Source of the DNA: Rhizobium sp.
GTDB lineage: Bacteria; Pseudomonadota; Alphaproteobacteria; Rhizobiales; Rhizobiaceae
Length of the DNA stretch: 34,639 nt
Reading direction: 5' to 3'
Assembly: GCA_029865885.1 (NCBI GenBank)
Contig: JARXAK010000032.1
Location: 1 to 34,639, forward strand
The translations under genes were made by a program, and so were the position numbers. The notes under the pieces were generated by a model. The model saw only the letters and a list, made by a program, of their open reading frames with translations. It had not been told where the DNA came from and searched no databases. Shown here piece by piece: positions 29,083-34,639 of this stretch (position 1 is the stretch's first letter; the number at the start of each line of letters is the position of its first letter).

Positions 29083-30639
29083 TCACTTCTTCTTCGGCAG
29101 GCCTGGCAGGCCCGGGAAACCACCACCGAGGCCGGGAAGCTTGGGGGCCCCGAGACCCGGCAGGCCGCCAGCGCCCAGACCCGGCAGACCACCCGGCTTG
29201 ATCCCGGCGGCTTCCGCCTGCTTGGCAAGTGCTTCGAGCTGCTTCGGGTCCATCTTCGACAGATCCGGCATGCCCATGCCGCCGAGGCCCATTTTCGAAG
29301 CGAGACCGCCCATCATCTGCTTCATCATGCCGCCTTTGCCCTTGCCGCCCATGGCCTTCATCATGTCGGCCATCTGGCGATGCATCTTCAAAAGCTTGTT
29401 GATGTCGGAGGCATCAGTGCCGGAGCCAGCCGCGATGCGCTTCTTGCGGGAATGCTTCAAGACGTCGGGATTGGCGCGCTCGGCCTTGGTCATCGACGAG
29501 ATGATCGCGAGCTGGCGCTTGAACACCTTGTCGTCGAGGCCGGCAGCCGAAATCTTGTCCTTCATGCCCGCCATGCCCGGCATCATGCCCATGATCCCGC
29601 CCATGCCGCCCATGGCCTGCATCTGCTTGATCTGCTCGGCGAGGTCGTTGAGGTCGAACTTGCCCTTGGCCATCTTCTCGGCCATGGCGCGGGCTTTTTC
29701 GGCATCGATGTTTTCGGCGGCCTTTTCGACCAGCGAGACGATGTCGCCCATGCCGAGGATACGGTCGGCGATACGGCGGGGATGGAACTCATCGAGTTCC
29801 GTCATCTTTTCACCGACACCGATCAGCTTGATCGGCTTGCCCGTGACGGCACGCATCGAAAGGGCGGCACCGCCACGGCCATCGCCGTCCATACGGGTCA
29901 GCACGAGGCCGGTGATGCCGACGCGCTCATCGAAGTTGCGCGCCAGATTGACGGCGTCCTGACCGGTCAGCGAGTCGGCGACGAGCAGGATTTCATGCGG
30001 CTTGGAGCGGGCCTTGATCTCGGCCATCTCCATCATCAGCGGCTCGTCGATATGCGTACGGCCGGCGGTGTCGAGAATGACGATGTCATGCCCGCCGAGC
30101 TTCGCGGCCTGAACGGCGCGGCTGGCGATATCGGTCGGCGACTGACCGGCAATAACAGGCAGGGTATCGATGCCGGTCTGGACACCGAGCTGGCGAAGCT
30201 GTTCCTGGGCGGCCGGACGACGCGTGTCGAGCGAGGCCATCAGGACCTTCTTCTTCTCGCGATCCGTCAGGCGCTTGGCGATCTTGCCGGTGGTCGTCGT
30301 CTTACCCGAACCCTGCAGACCGACCATCATGATGACGACGGGGGCTGCGGCATTGAGGTCGATCGACACACCTTCCGTGCCGAGCATCTCAACCAGCTCG
30401 TCATGGACGATCTTGACGACCATCTGCCCGGGCTTGATCGACTTCAGGACGGCCGCGCCAACGGCCTTTTCACGCACCTTGTCGGTGAAGGTACGGACCA
30501 CTTCCAGCGCCACGTCGGCTTCGAGAAGCGCACGACGGACCTCGCGCAGAGCAGCCGAGACATCCGCCTCGGACAGTGCGCCACGGCCGGTCAGTCCATT
30601 CAGAATGGAGCCAAGACGGTCCTGGAGGTTCTCAAACAT
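29083..30639 (-). CDS. ffh: Signal recognition particle protein Ffh
   Basis: VGLQGSGKTTTTGKIAKRL, DTRRPAAQEQLRQLG, DTAGRTHIDEPLMMEM and Met-rich M domain; GLPGLG-type repeats at the C-terminus. Confidence 0.97.
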   Translation of the reverse strand: MFENLQDRLGSILNGLTGRGALSEADVSAALREVRRALLEADVALEVVRTFTDKVREKAVGAAVLKSIKPGQMVVKIVHDELVEMLGTEGVSIDLNAAAPVVIMMVGLQGSGKTTTTGKIAKRLTDREKKKVLMASLDTRRPAAQEQLRQLGVQTGIDTLPVIAGQSPTDIASRAVQAAKLGGHDIVILDTAGRTHIDEPLMMEMAEIKARSKPHEILLVADSLTGQDAVNLARNFDERVGITGLVLTRMDGDGRGGAALSMRAVTGKPIKLIGVGEKMTELDEFHPRRIADRILGMGDIVSLVEKAAENIDAEKARAMAEKMAKGKFDLNDLAEQIKQMQAMGGMGGIMGMMPGMAGMKDKISAAGLDDKVFKRQLAIISSMTKAERANPDVLKHSRKKRIAAGSGTDASDINKLLKMHRQMADMMKAMGGKGKGGMMKQMMGGLASKMGLGGMGMPDLSKMDPKQLEALAKQAEAAGIKPGGLPGLGAGGLPGLGAPKLPGLGGGFPGLPGLPKKK

Positions 30640-30947
30640 CGGCTCTTCCTTGCATGGTCAGGGGAAACCCAAACCTCGGTCTTCTCCACGCGGAAAACAA
30701 GACGCAAAGCCAAAAACCACCCGAGGGCGCAACGCGCTGTCGGGTGTTGACCTCCGGGATCTCTTTATACCTTTTCGGGTCCCGGTCGGCGGCTCGGAGT
30801 TCTCGTCTCTTCGCAGATTGCGGCGGATAAACAGGAAAACCGTATGGAAGTCAAGCGAACTCCCGATTTTCAGGGATTCCGCCCGCGTCCAGCGATCTGC
30901 ATCAGGCCTATTGTCGTAGAATTGACAAAACCACATATGGGTGAGCC

Positions 30948-32033
30948 ATGAACAGACGCAGCTTTCTTAAATGGTCGGGCTTTGGTCTCGTCGCCGCCAC
31001 GATCGGCGGTCTCGGAATGCGCGAGGCGCAGGCCGGCAATCGCTATTATTCCGGCCCTCTCTCGGATCACTTCGACGGCAAGGTGTTCTTCAATCCGGGC
31101 GGAGAGGAGCCACGCGGCTTAACCGATCTTCTGCGCTGGCAACTCGGCGGCGGCAAGATCGACTGGCCCAAGGCGGCGGCGGCAGCGGATTTCGTCACGA
31201 CGAAGCCGGAGCCACGTGTCGAGGGAAGCCGGCTCGTCGTGACCATGGTCGGCCATGCGACCCTGCTCATTCAGACGGCAGGGCTGAACATCCTGACCGA
31301 TCCGGTCTGGTCGGAGCGCGCGAGCCCCATTTCCTTTGCCGGACCGAAGCGCAACAATCCGCCCGGCGTTGCCTTCGATGATTTACCACCGATCGACATC
31401 GTCATCGTCACCCACAATCACTACGACCATCTTGATATCGCGACGCTGAAGCGGCTCATCGAGCGCGACGGGCCGCGCATCGTCACGCCACTCGGCAATG
31501 ACACGATCATCCGCGACGACGTGCCTCAGATCGAGGCTGATGTCATGGATTGGGGTGATCGCCTGGAAGTGAAGAATGGCGTGGCCATCCATTGCGAGCC
31601 CTGCCATCACTGGTCGGCCCGCGGCATGGGCGACCGGCGCATGGCGCTCTGGGCCGCCTTCGTCTTGGAAACGCCGGGCGGCAAGATCTACCACATCGGC
31701 GATACCGGCTATGCCGAGGGCAAACACTACCGGGAGATCCGAGAAAAGCATGGTGACATCCGGGTCGCCATCATGCCGATCGGCGCCTATGAGCCGCGCT
31801 GGTTCATGAAGGCGCAGCACCAGAACCCGGAAGAAGCGATCCAAGGCTTCGGCTTAAGCGGTGCATCCTTCGGCATCGGCCACCATTTCGGCACCTTCCA
31901 GCTGACCAATGAAGGCATCGACGATCCGCCGAAGGCGCTCGTGACGGCCATGTCTGCGGCCGGTATCGGCAATGAGCGCTTCAAGGGCTTGCGACCCGGC
32001 CAGCAATTCGAGGTGCCTCTCACAAACGCTTGA
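30948..32033 (+). CDS. Metallo-beta-lactamase-fold hydrolase with Tat-type signal (NAPE-PLD/UlaG-like)
   Basis: N-terminal MNRRSFLKWSGFGLVAATIGG; MVGHATLLIQTAGLNILTDPVWSERASP and VIVTHNHYDHLDIATLKRL motifs. Confidence 0.88.
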   Translation: MNRRSFLKWSGFGLVAATIGGLGMREAQAGNRYYSGPLSDHFDGKVFFNPGGEEPRGLTDLLRWQLGGGKIDWPKAAAAADFVTTKPEPRVEGSRLVVTMVGHATLLIQTAGLNILTDPVWSERASPISFAGPKRNNPPGVAFDDLPPIDIVIVTHNHYDHLDIATLKRLIERDGPRIVTPLGNDTIIRDDVPQIEADVMDWGDRLEVKNGVAIHCEPCHHWSARGMGDRRMALWAAFVLETPGGKIYHIGDTGYAEGKHYREIREKHGDIRVAIMPIGAYEPRWFMKAQHQNPEEAIQGFGLSGASFGIGHHFGTFQLTNEGIDDPPKALVTAMSAAGIGNERFKGLRPGQQFEVPLTNA

Positions 32034-32100
32034 GAGCCAAGACCCAAGAGACACGAGCCGCGTTGACACGGCTCACGCTTTTGGCCAGACTTGACGCATT

Positions 32101-32202
32101 CACCAGGGGTGTCCCGACAAGGGGCTGAGATATCGCTACGCCAAGATGGCAGCGCGGTGACCCGTTGAACCTGATCCAGTTCATACTGGCGTAGGGACGG
32201 TG
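32101..32202 (+). ncRNA. TPP riboswitch aptamer (thi box)
   Basis: CACCAGGGGTGTCCCGACAAGGGGCTGAGAT...GTGACCCGTTGAACCTGATCCAGTTCATACTGGCGTAGGGACGGTG; conserved CTGAGA and ACCTGATC...GTAGGGA elements, upstream of thiC. Confidence 0.95.
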
Positions 32203-32267
32203 CGAGCGCTGCAAAACGACGATTCGGAAACCCGAATCCCGTGGCGTCTTTCCATCATTCCGGCTGA

Positions 32268-34639
<2,372 letters not shown>

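Noticed and set aside
29053-30750. 565-aa plus-strand ORF antisense to ffh
   Set aside because: His/Leu/Asp-rich artefact opposite a clear Ffh.

Overview
The window looks like a core chromosomal segment from an alphaproteobacterium of the Rhizobiales, probably Rhizobiaceae. This is judged from protein resemblance and gene order; no database search was run. It is gene-dense and mostly housekeeping. Gene order: metA (3' part), CoxE-like VWA protein, aldose epimerase, tRNA-Gly(GCC), YbaK/ProX deacylase, thioredoxin-TPR (CnoX-like), LON-domain protein, Trm112-like, UbiH-like monooxygenase, acyl-CoA thioesterase II, glnK-amtB, ftsK, lolA-like, xthA, standalone cNMP-binding protein, orphan OmpR-type response regulator, L,D-transpeptidase, aldo/keto reductase, SnoaL/NTF2-like protein, amino-acid ABC binding protein + permease + GT90 glycosyltransferase, a RIME-like palindrome, ppk2, leuC, EamA transporter, a VOC gene between ~35-bp inverted repeats, rplS, TSUP permease, trmD-rimM-rpsP, chorismate mutase, ffh, a Tat-type metallo-beta-lactamase-fold protein, a TPP riboswitch and thiC-thiO. 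I see no phage, CRISPR array, toxin-antitoxin or recognised defence system, and nothing that is clearly a new system. The leads most worth checking are: (i) the VOC gene flanked by near-identical inverted repeats; (ii) the translationally coupled ABC permease-GT90 pair with no ATPase gene; (iii) a canonical CtrA-type box plus a 26-bp palindrome in front of ftsK; (iv) a strong terminator between rpsP and rimM-trmD; (v) a hairpin that would cover the thiC Shine-Dalgarno far downstream of the TPP aptamer.
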